Source of the DNA: Mangrovibacter yixingensis
Lineage (GTDB): Bacteria > Pseudomonadota > Gammaproteobacteria > Enterobacterales > Enterobacteriaceae
Assembly: GCF_020523985.1 (NCBI RefSeq)
Contig: NZ_JAIVKM010000002.1
Span: 372,001-436,000, forward strand
DNA length: 64,000 nt
Reading direction: 5' to 3'
Shown: one piece after another, positions 38,668 through 47,300 of the stretch
Layout of the letters: every line of letters starts with the position of its first letter
Position numbering within the stretch: the stretch's first letter is position 1
Translations under genes and position numbers: made by a program
The notes under the pieces: generated by a model
What the model was told of the DNA's origin: nothing
The model's database searches: none
Seen by the model: the letters and a program-made list of their open reading frames with translations, nothing else

Positions 38668-39798
38668 GTGACAACACCACACCCACATGGCCAACACCAG
38701 CATCCACCAGCGGTAAGCAAGCACGACAGAATCAATCATGCTTTGGCTCGTGCTTTGCCTTTTCTCGCCTGTGTTCACGCAATTTTTTCATTAATGGTGT
38801 TATTGCGTTCCAGCTTAATGGCTTATAACGACAATGATATCCTGACGAATCGCGAACTGATCCCCATTATTGACCAGTTGATGTGGGTCATTCTGGCGGG
38901 TGCAGTCGTGTTACTGCTGCTTTCACGCCGTTATATGCTGCATGCTCAGCATTTTAGATTGTGCTGCCAGGTCGTATTACTGCTACTCAGCGCTGTCTGG
39001 TCGTTCAGTATTTTTGTGTTTATTGCTTTATGGCGGCTGCCCTTCGCTTTCCCTGTCAGTGTCACCTTGCTGCTGAGTAATGTGATTGCACTCTATTTTC
39101 AGCTCAGCTTCCTGTTGTGTTTTGTTGTGCCGTTATGGTTGGTGTCCTTTAGTGCCAGCTTGTATCTAAACCACGGGGTAAACGCGCGTATAGCGCTGAT
39201 TTGGGGTGGTTGTACTCTAATTTTTATCTACAGCCGCTGGTTGTTGGTGCGCTGGTTCAATGAAGCCTGGCTGCGCTATGACGAAAATTTGTTATTAATT
39301 TCCCGGCTGGACACACTGGCACACCAGGATGGGTTAACTCAGACAGCAAACAGACGGGCTCTGGAAGTCCACCTGCAACACGCTGTTGCACAACAAATTC
39401 CATTCAGCATCATCATTCTTGATGTCGATTACTTCAAACGTTACAACGATAATTATGGCCACCAGGCGGGCGATAAATGCCTGGCAAATGTTGCAGATGC
39501 TTTAAAAAGTGCAGTGCGCACGTCAGAGGACCTGGTTGCCCGTTATGGTGGCGAAGAGTTTGTCATTATGCTGCCCCATGCCAGCAAACAGGACACTGAA
39601 CGTGTTGCGCAACGTATCCAACAATGCCTGGCAGAAAAAGCATTGCCCCACGAAAAATCAGAAGTGAGTGTCTGGGTAACAGTGAGTATGGGGCTGGCAA
39701 ATTCAGAGAACGGGAAGAGTGCCCATGAGATTATTGCTACGGCTGATGCCGCACTTTACCGTGCAAAACAGTCTGGGCGTAACCGCTGGGAGTATTGA
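38668..39798 (+). CDS. Membrane-anchored diguanylate cyclase (GGDEF domain)
   Basis: 376-residue protein predicted to make cyclic di-GMP. The N-terminal half (about 25-205) has six hydrophobic segments forming a membrane sensor region. The C-terminal GGDEF domain (about 215-376) has LDVDYFKRYND for metal binding and the active motif RYGGEEF near 290-296. The inhibitory site normally reads RxxD five residues before GGEEF; here it is TSED with Arg one place too early, so product inhibition may be weak. The start is a GTG at 38668 with GGGAG seven bases before. It diverges from the ynb operon; the sensed signal is unknown. Confidence 0.88.
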   Translation: MTTPHPHGQHQHPPAVSKHDRINHALARALPFLACVHAIFSLMVLLRSSLMAYNDNDILTNRELIPIIDQLMWVILAGAVVLLLLSRRYMLHAQHFRLCCQVVLLLLSAVWSFSIFVFIALWRLPFAFPVSVTLLLSNVIALYFQLSFLLCFVVPLWLVSFSASLYLNHGVNARIALIWGGCTLIFIYSRWLLVRWFNEAWLRYDENLLLISRLDTLAHQDGLTQTANRRALEVHLQHAVAQQIPFSIIILDVDYFKRYNDNYGHQAGDKCLANVADALKSAVRTSEDLVARYGGEEFVIMLPHASKQDTERVAQRIQQCLAEKALPHEKSEVSVWVTVSMGLANSENGKSAHEIIATADAALYRAKQSGRNRWEY

Positions 39799-39850
39799 AT
39801 CCAGGGAGAAATCTGGGTGGCTGCATATTTTTGCCGCCACCCAAACGGGG

Positions 39851-40237
39851 TTACATAATAGAGAACGGATACTCAACAAACACGCGGATTTCATTACCAC
39901 CAATGTTGTAATCCGCCGCATCGGAAGAGACGCGCAGTACGGAATAGCGCAGTTTCAGTTTCAAGTCTTTGGCGATGCCATTCGGCACTTTGTACTGCAG
40001 CTGGTTAAAGAACTCATGTTCATGGCCGTTGCTGCTGGCAGAGGTTTTAATGTTATCACCACGAACATAAGCCACATCGTAGCTCAGACCGGGTACACCC
40101 AACCCGCCAAGGTCAACGGAGTAAGCCACTTGCCAGGAGCGCTCGTCCTCGCCATTGAAATCAGACCAGTAAGAGTTAGCCAGCCAAATCGTATTACCGC
40201 CGTCGCCGATACCGCCATTTTTACCAGGCAAACTAAC
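39851..40237 (-). pseudogene. C-terminal remnant of an OprD-family outer-membrane porin
   Basis: About 128 residues reading from PGKNGGIGDGGNT to a typical porin end RVFVEYPFSIM, with alternating beta-strand pattern (SWQVAYSVDLGGLG, LKLRYSVLRV). This resembles the last third of OprD/ChiP-type porins, which run to about 420-470 residues. No start codon with a ribosome site, no signal peptide and no N-terminal strands are present, and upstream sequence is unrelated. It is therefore a truncated gene at the border of the glycolipid-type cluster. The exact breakpoint near 40240 is uncertain. Confidence 0.75.
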
Positions 40238-40329
40238 GGAAAGTATTATCAATTAATGTGATGGTTAGCAGGCTGTATGCCAAATGGTAAGAAAAGCAGT
40301 AGTTTTGTACAAAAAGCAGGCCAAAGTGA

Positions 40330-41535
40330 CTATTTTTCATTTTTCACTGTGGATTGGACCAGGTGCAACAGCAGCGGCTTTGCCTGTTCCAGAGCGTGAA
40401 TACCCCCTTTCAGCCAAATGCCTTTACCGTGCCAGGCAAGGCGTGCAGCATGGTCAAACTGGTCGTAATCAACCGGGTAAACCAGTGCCGGACGCTCTGC
40501 TTTCAGGCAGTGCCACATAATGCCTGCGCCGCCATGGTGAATCACGGCATCGTACTCAGCAATCCAGCGATCATAATCAACCCAGGGCAGGCAATACAGG
40601 TTGCTTTGGTGCGCCACACTGGCAGTATCCGGGTTACCCAGGGTTAAGTGGAAAACCCAGTCCGGCAGAGTTTGCGCCAGTTTTGCCACCGCCCGGGTCA
40701 CCTCAGCTTTATGCCAGTCCAAGTGTGTGCCCAGTGTCACCAGAACATGGCGCTTACCAGTCTCGAATGGTGGCTGCGGTACTATTACTGGCGGTGTGTA
40801 TAACGCCGGGCCGATAAAATGAACAGCGGCAGGCCAGGTACGAGGAAATTCAAAGTTCTCTTCACTTAAGGCCAGAATACAGTGAGCTGAATAAGCGCTT
40901 TCGGAACCATCTTCACGGTATAACCGATGAATACCGGTGGGGCGAATAGTTTCGCGAAATAACCAGAATATAAACCGTTTGAACCCCCGCACTTTTTTGC
41001 GATGAAGGAATTGCACCACCCGCGCAACCCCATTGCGCGGAGGCAGCAACCCACCACAATACCCCGGCACACCATCGGCGGTTTCGAGTGCACAAGGTGA
41101 TGGCAGGCTGGTCCACCAGGGAACCGAAAACTGGCGGCAAACCTCACCCACCACAGGTAATGTGAAATCACTGATAACTAAATCAGGCGTACCTTCATCG
41201 CGCCAGTATTGCGCCAACGCATGGGAAAAGTTAACCAGTAACCCCACAACTTCCCGAAACTGGCGGTATAACCGAACCGGATGGGTTTTCACCGCATACT
41301 GTGGGTTTGCCACAGCGCATAACGCATCATCGTATTCACCTTCAATTGCAACGCCAGTCAGCCCGGCAGCATGAATACGTGGCAGCGCTTTTTGGGTGCT
41401 GAGAATACGCACCTGGTAGTGTTCAGCCAGAGCCCTGCCCATAGCCAGCACCGGGTGTAGGTGCCCGGCAAACGGCGGCGCCAGTAGATCGATGCGGGAT
41501 GTCCCTGGGGGAATCAAGGCCAGTAAACGTTGCAT
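40330..41535 (-). CDS. GT1-family (UGT/MGT-like) glycosyltransferase
   Basis: 401-residue GT-B glycosyltransferase, in the class that transfers sugars from nucleotide-sugar donors to lipids and small molecules (for example zeaxanthin glucosyltransferase CrtX). The acceptor domain begins with APPFAGHLHPVLAMGRAL near residues 20-37. The donor domain has LVTLGTHLDW near 265-274 and the donor-binding HHGGAGIMWHCLKAERPALVYP near 335-356. It has an AGGAG ribosome site and its start overlaps the preceding gene. It is the last gene of the eight-gene cluster, so it probably performs a late glycosylation of the product. Confidence 0.85.
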   Translation of the reverse strand: MQRLLALIPPGTSRIDLLAPPFAGHLHPVLAMGRALAEHYQVRILSTQKALPRIHAAGLTGVAIEGEYDDALCAVANPQYAVKTHPVRLYRQFREVVGLLVNFSHALAQYWRDEGTPDLVISDFTLPVVGEVCRQFSVPWWTSLPSPCALETADGVPGYCGGLLPPRNGVARVVQFLHRKKVRGFKRFIFWLFRETIRPTGIHRLYREDGSESAYSAHCILALSEENFEFPRTWPAAVHFIGPALYTPPVIVPQPPFETGKRHVLVTLGTHLDWHKAEVTRAVAKLAQTLPDWVFHLTLGNPDTASVAHQSNLYCLPWVDYDRWIAEYDAVIHHGGAGIMWHCLKAERPALVYPVDYDQFDHAARLAWHGKGIWLKGGIHALEQAKPLLLHLVQSTVKNEK

Positions 41536-42104
41536 GTACTACTCCTGGCAATCAGTGGAGCGATAAAATTACGGCATAATGGTACCAGTTCCGGGTGCGA
41601 TAAATACCCCATATGCCCCGAGTGAATATAGGCATCAACATCACGCAACCACAGGCGGGAAATGAGATCCTGGCTTCCCTGAACCAGAAAATGGCGGCAG
41701 CCCGGCCGTTGGTGCGCAACAGGGCCCCAGGCAAAAACGCTCACTCGCTCAAGCAATGCCGGGGGCAACGCCAGTTGGTTGAATAACGCCAGCCCACAGC
41801 TGCCAGCCAACAATACCGTGTGTTCAGCAGATTCCAGCAGCGCCAGTGCAACGGGTTGATAACGACGGGTAAACTCTGGTTTTCTGGCATTTAAATACTC
41901 ACGGGCATTATTCAGGCTGGCTCGCAGCAATCCGCAGGGCTGCCAACCTGCCCGGCTGTTTTCCCAGGGAAAATTGGCAGAAACAGGCAACGCCCCCGGT
42001 GGCGTGACTTGCTCCAGAAAGGCCTGTTGCTCCGGGCTGAGAGCCTGGTTGCCAGGCATACTGCGCCCGGTAATAAAAGCGACCTGTAATAAGGGAATGC
42101 TCAT
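41514..42104 (-). CDS. Unrecognised alpha/beta-hydrolase-like protein
   Basis: 196 residues, family not recognised. Features that suggest a shortened alpha/beta hydrolase are a possible nucleophile elbow LLAGSCGLALF near 99-109, a GSQDLIS acid-type segment near 142-148, and HSGHMGYLSHP near 160-170 with a candidate catalytic histidine. No signal peptide or membrane helix is evident. It overlaps its upstream neighbour (glycosyltransferase 2) by ATGA and the downstream glycosyltransferase by 22 bases, so it is an integral part of the operon. A thioesterase or lipase role is only a guess. Confidence 0.6.
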   Translation of the reverse strand: MSIPLLQVAFITGRSMPGNQALSPEQQAFLEQVTPPGALPVSANFPWENSRAGWQPCGLLRASLNNAREYLNARKPEFTRRYQPVALALLESAEHTVLLAGSCGLALFNQLALPPALLERVSVFAWGPVAHQRPGCRHFLVQGSQDLISRLWLRDVDAYIHSGHMGYLSHPELVPLCRNFIAPLIARSSTCNVYWP

Positions 42105-43231
42105 TGCGCAATAAACCGTTCATTGCTGTAGATGCGGTAACGCCGGGAGCGCCAGGTAATAGTGCGGTTAACCAGGGCATGCAGCAGATGTAGCGGCTGC
42201 AATAGTTCAGAAAGCAGCGAATACAATGGGCGCGAGGGAATAACCGGTAGCACGGCTCGTTGAATATTACGTAACACTAAATGGCGGGCAACCAGTACGG
42301 CAACAAAAATGCCCGCATTCACCATACTGCCAAATGCCAGCACCAGCATGGCCCAAAGCAAGAGTGGGTGTAAGCCCTGAAGCAAACCTATCGCCAGCCG
42401 TGTCACCCCATTTTTCTCACGCATAAGTAAAATAGCGAACACAAACCACCGGTGCATTTGCCGCCAGTAGTGATGTGCGTTGCTCAGGCTGGTCTGCACC
42501 TGGACTGTGGCAGTGGATTGTACCAGGGTAACTTGCTGTGCTGCCAGGTGGCTGGCCAGTGCCAGGTCATCCGTCAGTTGGTGTTGTATGGGTTGAAAGC
42601 CCCCCGCCCGCGCCAGTGTTGTACGTGCCAGCACATAACACATGCCATTGATGGATAAAGGCCGGGCAACGGGGAGAAGCGGTAAATAAGTCAGTGCGGA
42701 ATTATCATTCACAAACTGCGCTAACAGGCGCGATGGTGTATCTGCACCTGCCTGGTACCAGGGCAGCGCAGTAACCAGTGTGTTATCCCCCATTTCGCCA
42801 AGCATTCTGGCAAGCGAAGGTGCACTGAGTATGGCATCGTCATCCAGCACCAACAGAGCTTCGGCCTGAACCATTTCATAACCCAGCGCCAGTTTATACG
42901 CTTTGGGGTTAACGCCTTCAGGTGCTGGTGGGCAGCAGTGAATATGAATGGCAGCATGGGGATAACGCTGTTGCAGGCGCCGGGCCACATACCCAGCTTC
43001 CTGGTCGTCGTTATCAATCAGCCACAGAAATTGTGCGCCGTTAAGTTGGCACAGGTTGGCAGCCAGCACACTTTCCAGAGCGGGGTCACCACTCAGCACC
43101 GGCTGCATAACCACCACATTACTGAACGAAGCGGGTAAATCACATGGCGTGTCATGCGCTGCCAGTACTACCCGGGCAGGAAGGTACTTCACCAGCAAAA
43201 TAAACAGCCATAGCGTAGCCAGTATTAGCAT
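42101..43231 (-). CDS. GT2/GT21-type membrane glycosyltransferase (ceramide glucosyltransferase-like)
   Basis: 376-residue processive-type glycosyltransferase with an N-terminal membrane anchor (about 1-22) and C-terminal membrane segments (about 270-345). Catalytic motifs are ALLVLDDDAILS near 124-135, the TDDLALASHL acid motif near 220-229, and RQMHRW near 258-263. This is the D-D-D and (Q/R)xxRW layout of ceramide or hopanoid glucosyltransferases (GT21, HpnI-like). It probably attaches a sugar to a lipid acceptor at the membrane. Its start overlaps the preceding dehydrogenase gene by seven bases. Confidence 0.83.
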   Translation of the reverse strand: MLILATLWLFILLVKYLPARVVLAAHDTPCDLPASFSNVVVMQPVLSGDPALESVLAANLCQLNGAQFLWLIDNDDQEAGYVARRLQQRYPHAAIHIHCCPPAPEGVNPKAYKLALGYEMVQAEALLVLDDDAILSAPSLARMLGEMGDNTLVTALPWYQAGADTPSRLLAQFVNDNSALTYLPLLPVARPLSINGMCYVLARTTLARAGGFQPIQHQLTDDLALASHLAAQQVTLVQSTATVQVQTSLSNAHHYWRQMHRWFVFAILLMREKNGVTRLAIGLLQGLHPLLLWAMLVLAFGSMVNAGIFVAVLVARHLVLRNIQRAVLPVIPSRPLYSLLSELLQPLHLLHALVNRTITWRSRRYRIYSNERFIAQ

Positions 43232-44193
43232 GTAATATTCCCTTTCGCATGGTGTAAAAAACTGTCGAAACTGTGAGTAAAAGGTATGGACGGTTCGCCA
43301 AAATCAGCCCGCATTGCATCCACATTCAGGGTTGCACTGTAGCCAAACACGGCCACTCCAAAACGGGTGACAGGCGGAATTCCCGGCAGGCGCGCAATAC
43401 GCCACATGCATTCAAGAGCACGGGCAAGCCACATTGCCCGGCGTAATGGGACCGTTGCATCTGGAACAGGAAGGTTTAGTTGCATCAACAAACGGTGCAG
43501 GGCATCACGCGTAAGAACCGGATGCCCGGCAGACAGGTTATAGCAAGGGCGAAGTTTTGGAGCCATTGCCGCCCGCAACAGGTAATCACACAGCACATCC
43601 ACATGCATCAATTCCGCCTGTGCAGGTTCCCCTTCATCTGCCAGCCAGCACAACCGCTTTTTACGCGCCGCGGCCAACAGTGGCGGGAACAGGAGATTAT
43701 CTCCCTCACCAAATACCGCACAAGGACGCAGTACCGTTTTCTCCCCCGGGTAACCGGCAACACACATTTCCGCCTGATATTTTGTGCGCCCGTACTCACT
43801 GGTAAATTCGGGGCCAACTGGCTGGCTTTCCAGTAAATTGTGCTGATGAGCAAAGCGGTAATATACCGCCGCAGTGGAGATAAAAATCAGGCGTGGTAAA
43901 CCGCGCTGCAGGCAAAACGAAACCACCTGTTGTGTGGACTGGACATTATCGTGCCAGTACTCTTTTTGGGTACCCCATGGAGACGCTCTGCCAGCCGCAT
44001 GAATAACCACATCAGGTGCAAAGTCCAGTTGGCTCAGCCTGTCCAGGGGGATAGCAGCATATTGTACACCTGTGGGTAAATCCTGCCGGGAACGGCGGCC
44101 AACGCCATACAACACACAGCCGCTGTTTGCGGCAAAGCGCTGCAAAAAACGCCCGCCAATAAACCCGGATGCGCCAGTAACAAGAATATTCAC
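43225..44193 (-). CDS. NAD-dependent epimerase/dehydratase-like SDR (second paralogue)
   Basis: Extended short-chain dehydrogenase of 322 residues. The frame runs further, but a GTG at 44193 sharing GTGA with the upstream stop gives VNILVTGASGFIGGRF at the exact start of the Rossmann fold. Cofactor motif is GASGFIGG (about 8-15), the active-site pair is in YGRTKYQAE near 140-148, and SPWG lies near 80-83. The same AA-x-x-SPWG and ISTxAxYY/F blocks occur in the dehydrogenase at 46284-47300, so the two are paralogues. The class includes OleD and 3-beta-hydroxysteroid dehydrogenases. Likely reduces or oxidises a keto/hydroxy-acyl intermediate. Confidence 0.83.
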   Translation of the reverse strand: MNILVTGASGFIGGRFLQRFAANSGCVLYGVGRRSRQDLPTGVQYAAIPLDRLSQLDFAPDVVIHAAGRASPWGTQKEYWHDNVQSTQQVVSFCLQRGLPRLIFISTAAVYYRFAHQHNLLESQPVGPEFTSEYGRTKYQAEMCVAGYPGEKTVLRPCAVFGEGDNLLFPPLLAAARKKRLCWLADEGEPAQAELMHVDVLCDYLLRAAMAPKLRPCYNLSAGHPVLTRDALHRLLMQLNLPVPDATVPLRRAMWLARALECMWRIARLPGIPPVTRFGVAVFGYSATLNVDAMRADFGEPSIPFTHSFDSFLHHAKGNITC

Positions 44194-45503
44194 CCATTCA
44201 CTCCCTGTATTACGGATTGCAACGCCCGCCACTGGCGCACAATGCGCCGCCGTTTTGTTCCCGCAGTAAGCACCGGTTCACCACAAACCAGAGACCAGAC
44301 CAAATTCTGGCTTACAACCCCCTGGCGCTGAAAAAAGCAGTTAAGTGCGTCCTGACACAGCTGCAATTCAGCTAAAGCCCCCTCTGCGACCAGAGTCAGA
44401 GCGTTGTGGTCGGTCTGGCGTAACTGGTAATCTGCAGCCAGTGGCAAAGACTGAGCGATAACCCGGCTGCAGGCATCAGCAAACACTGTTACCGGACGTT
44501 CTCCCAAGCCCGGCAGCAGCAATTGATCATCATGGCGGCCTTCAATGCGGGCAATGGCTCGGGTTGCGCTGCCACAAGGGCAGGCTTCCTCCTGTGCCAC
44601 CAGAACGTCATCCAGCCGGTATCGCACAATTGGCTGCGTCGAACGGGTAAAATCAGTAATTACTGGAACAAAACGGTGCGCATCCAGCCACTGTGGTTCC
44701 ACATGCAAAAATTCTTCATTCAAGTGTAATGTGCCATGTGAGCAGGTGGCGGCCAGAAAACCTTCCGTTGCCTGGTAAATTTCCCCCACATCACCAAACA
44801 CACGAACCAACAGCGCTTTATCATGTGCATCCAGCACTTCGGCTACTGAAATCACTTTTTTAACCTTTAATGACAATGCGCCACTCAGCACCCTTTCTGC
44901 CAGCGAGCACAATACCTGGGCTGGTGCCACAATGATGGTTGGCGAGAAATCAGTAAGGCTCGGTAACTGTTCCTGGAGCGGCATCAACAAATCAAAATAT
45001 GCCAGTGTGAGCCAGCGGTTATTAACGCTCTGGTATAAGTGATTGTCTGCCCGCAGGAACAGTGCCACCCGTTCGCCAGCAAACAGGCCATCTGGCAACA
45101 TTTTTGCCAGCACAGCTCCCGCCCAGGTGCTTTGTTCTTGCGGGCTGACCACGAACACGCCGCGCTGGCCAGATGTACCAGAAGACAACCCTACGCTAAA
45201 GCGCCCTACTTTTGGTGTGAAGTCACGGCTTTGTTCGCTTTGTAAAGCACAGGCCAGGAGTTCATCCCGGTTGAGCCCGGCCGTATTCATTTGGTCGAAA
45301 TGGGCCATCATTTGTGCTTTATCCATTTGCGGCCACTTTTTGAAGGGCTGGTGAAGATATGGCCTGAACCATGGGCTGTGGCGCAAAGTATAGCGGCTAA
45401 AATGAGCCAGCCGCTTTGCCTGCCAGGTTTCCAGCGCTTCGCGGTGAGTAAAGCGTAGCCGCCTGGTACGCACGTAGTGCCACAGTAATGCCACCAGATT
45501 CAT
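44190..45503 (-). CDS. PaaK/F390-synthetase-like adenylate-forming enzyme
   Basis: 437-residue member of the ANL superfamily branch that includes phenylacetate-CoA ligase and coenzyme F390 synthetase-related proteins. The ATP-binding P-loop is visible as VGLSSGTSGQRGVFVVSP near 104-121. Other family features are the acidic YQATEGFLAATC near 239-250 and VRYRLDDVLV followed by CPCGS. It would activate a carboxylic acid by adenylation and pass it to a thiol, alcohol or amine. It replaces the OleC position in the comparison with ole clusters. Four-base overlaps at both ends show translational coupling. Confidence 0.8.
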   Translation of the reverse strand: MNLVALLWHYVRTRRLRFTHREALETWQAKRLAHFSRYTLRHSPWFRPYLHQPFKKWPQMDKAQMMAHFDQMNTAGLNRDELLACALQSEQSRDFTPKVGRFSVGLSSGTSGQRGVFVVSPQEQSTWAGAVLAKMLPDGLFAGERVALFLRADNHLYQSVNNRWLTLAYFDLLMPLQEQLPSLTDFSPTIIVAPAQVLCSLAERVLSGALSLKVKKVISVAEVLDAHDKALLVRVFGDVGEIYQATEGFLAATCSHGTLHLNEEFLHVEPQWLDAHRFVPVITDFTRSTQPIVRYRLDDVLVAQEEACPCGSATRAIARIEGRHDDQLLLPGLGERPVTVFADACSRVIAQSLPLAADYQLRQTDHNALTLVAEGALAELQLCQDALNCFFQRQGVVSQNLVWSLVCGEPVLTAGTKRRRIVRQWRALQSVIQGVNG

Positions 45504-46306
45504 AAGTCTCCCTCATGGCACAGGCGAATAGTAACCTGCCCGCATTGCGACAACGTATGCAGCCTTTGTAGTGTCTGGTAGAACTGTTGTGGGTTGCCCA
45601 TGACCAGATGCGCCAGCCGCGCAGGACCACGAAGCTCACGGTAACTGGTGGCAGACCAGGCGGCATCACTGGCTAACAACACCCAGCTATCGTCGGTCTT
45701 CACAAACGCCCCAATATGTCCGGGAGCATGACCAGGCAGTGGTACCAGAAAGATCTGCCCTTCACTGCCTGGCAATACGTACCCTTGGGTAAATGGACTC
45801 AGTTCACCGGGTAGTTCAACCAGTCGAAATGCTTCAATAAACTGCAGGGAAGATTCAAATTCAGGCGGGATCAGCGCCGGAATAAAAGCCTGGCGCAATG
45901 CCCGAAAACCACGTAACGCACGGACCTGCTGCCACCCTTCACCACTACAAATAGAGGTTACTCCCGGGAAATCACGCAGGCCGGCAACATGGTCTGCATG
46001 AAAATGCGACAAAATGATGCCGGTAAGATCCCTGGCATTCAGGCCACAAGCTTGTAGCTGGCTAACCAGCGCCTGGTGTGAAGAAAAATGCACCGGGGTC
46101 ATATGGCGGTATATACGGAACACACCCTGGCGGGTGGCACTGCCAAACCAGTCTGAATAACCGGTATCCCATAACCAGCGTTTGTCTCCCACTTCCAGCA
46201 GCCAGGCGCGAGCCGGAAATTTGCACACTTTCACCCCTGCGCCTTTCAGCGCCATACAACCAATGTGGGTGCAATACCCTACTTCAAATTCCGTTATTGT
46301 TGCCAT
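45500..46306 (-). CDS. Metallo-beta-lactamase-fold hydrolase
   Basis: 268-residue MBL-fold enzyme. The zinc motif ILSHFHADHVAGL lies near 98-110 (HxHxDH), the third-metal histidine in PLPGHAPGHIGAFV near 193-206, the bridging Asp in LLASDAAWSA near 213-222, and the last histidine may be RLCHEGDL at the C-terminus. The class resembles AHL lactonases and glyoxalase-type hydrolases. In this operon it may open a lactone or cleave a thioester. I start at MATITEFEVGYC (46306), overlapping the previous gene. Confidence 0.83.
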   Translation of the reverse strand: MATITEFEVGYCTHIGCMALKGAGVKVCKFPARAWLLEVGDKRWLWDTGYSDWFGSATRQGVFRIYRHMTPVHFSSHQALVSQLQACGLNARDLTGIILSHFHADHVAGLRDFPGVTSICSGEGWQQVRALRGFRALRQAFIPALIPPEFESSLQFIEAFRLVELPGELSPFTQGYVLPGSEGQIFLVPLPGHAPGHIGAFVKTDDSWVLLASDAAWSATSYRELRGPARLAHLVMGNPQQFYQTLQRLHTLSQCGQVTIRLCHEGDL

Positions 46307-47300
46307 GAGCCAGCCACCACTCTCCTGTACGGGCAATACCTGCATCCATTGAGAACCGGGGTTGGTAACCCAGAATACGTTGTGCTTTTTCGTTACAGAG
46401 TGTCATATCAAAGCTGGCAGTGCCTGCACTGTAACGGGTCAGAGCCGGTTCTTGATTCCGCCATGTACCAGCTATCTCCATGCCACTGGCGACGAGAGAT
46501 ACCAACGGCCAGAGCACTGATTTGATGCGGTAATTTAAGCCCAGCTGCTGATTCAGCAAGGCATACAGCATGTCGGCAAGGGTTGAAGGTTGCTGGTTAG
46601 TGATATTAAAACATTCACCAGACTGGGCCAGAGAAGCACTGGTCGCCAGCCACATGGCATGAACCACGTTTTCAACATACGTGAGATCAAGCAAAGCACG
46701 ACCACCGCGTGGCAAATGTAACACGCCCCTTCGCTGGTGCAACTGGCGTAACACCCTGGGCACAATGACATTATCGTGTGGGCCAAATAGCCCTCGCGGG
46801 CGCAGAATAACAAACGTTGTTGCCGGATTTTGAGGTACTGCCTGAGCTACCACCTGCTCAGCCAGGTATTTCGTTCGGGCGTAGTGGCAGGCAAAACGCT
46901 GGGCGAGGTATGTTTCTGGTAATGCATGATGGTGTTGAAAATCAAAATAAATTGCTGGTGTTGAGATATGAACAAACCGTGGAATACTCAGGTGGGTGGC
47001 GGTATTTACCAGCTTTTGCGTTACCGTAACGTTAGCCTGAAAGAAGTCTTCCACCTTACCCCACGGGGATGATTTTGCCGCACAATGCCAGACAGCATCG
47101 CAACCGGCCATTAAGGCTTTAATCGCAGATTCATCAGCCAGCGTAAGGTCCATAGCGACAAAACGCGCCCCGGTCTGTGCAAGTTGCTGGCCGGCAACCG
47201 GGTTACGGCCTGTCGCAACCACATCCATGCCTGCCGCCAGCAGAAAATCGACAGCATTGCGCCCCAGCCCACTGGTTGCGCCTGTGACCAGTACTCTCAT
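46284..47300 (-). CDS. OleD-like NAD(P)-dependent SDR (first paralogue)
   Basis: 338-residue extended SDR. The ATG at 47300 shares ATGA with the ketoacyl-synthase stop, and the protein begins MRVLVTGATSGLGRNAVDF, the cofactor fold. HCAAKSSPWGKVEDFFQANV near 72-91 resembles the HxAAKxxxWG block typical of OleD-type beta-ketoacid reductases; the active-site pair is in YARTKYLAE near 144-152, and LRPRGLFGPHD follows. Role by analogy: reduction of the beta-keto product of the adjacent ketoacyl synthase. It has a close paralogue three genes downstream. Confidence 0.85.
   Translation of the reverse strand: MRVLVTGATSGLGRNAVDFLLAAGMDVVATGRNPVAGQQLAQTGARFVAMDLTLADESAIKALMAGCDAVWHCAAKSSPWGKVEDFFQANVTVTQKLVNTATHLSIPRFVHISTPAIYFDFQHHHALPETYLAQRFACHYARTKYLAEQVVAQAVPQNPATTFVILRPRGLFGPHDNVIVPRVLRQLHQRRGVLHLPRGGRALLDLTYVENVVHAMWLATSASLAQSGECFNITNQQPSTLADMLYALLNQQLGLNYRIKSVLWPLVSLVASGMEIAGTWRNQEPALTRYSAGTASFDMTLCNEKAQRILGYQPRFSMDAGIARTGEWWLAHGNNNGI

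Noticed and set aside
40290..40325. TTTTGTACAAAAAGCAGGCC resembles the Gateway attB1 cloning site
   Set aside because: It is one A short, has no partner site, and lies in natural chromosomal context; I treat it as coincidence.
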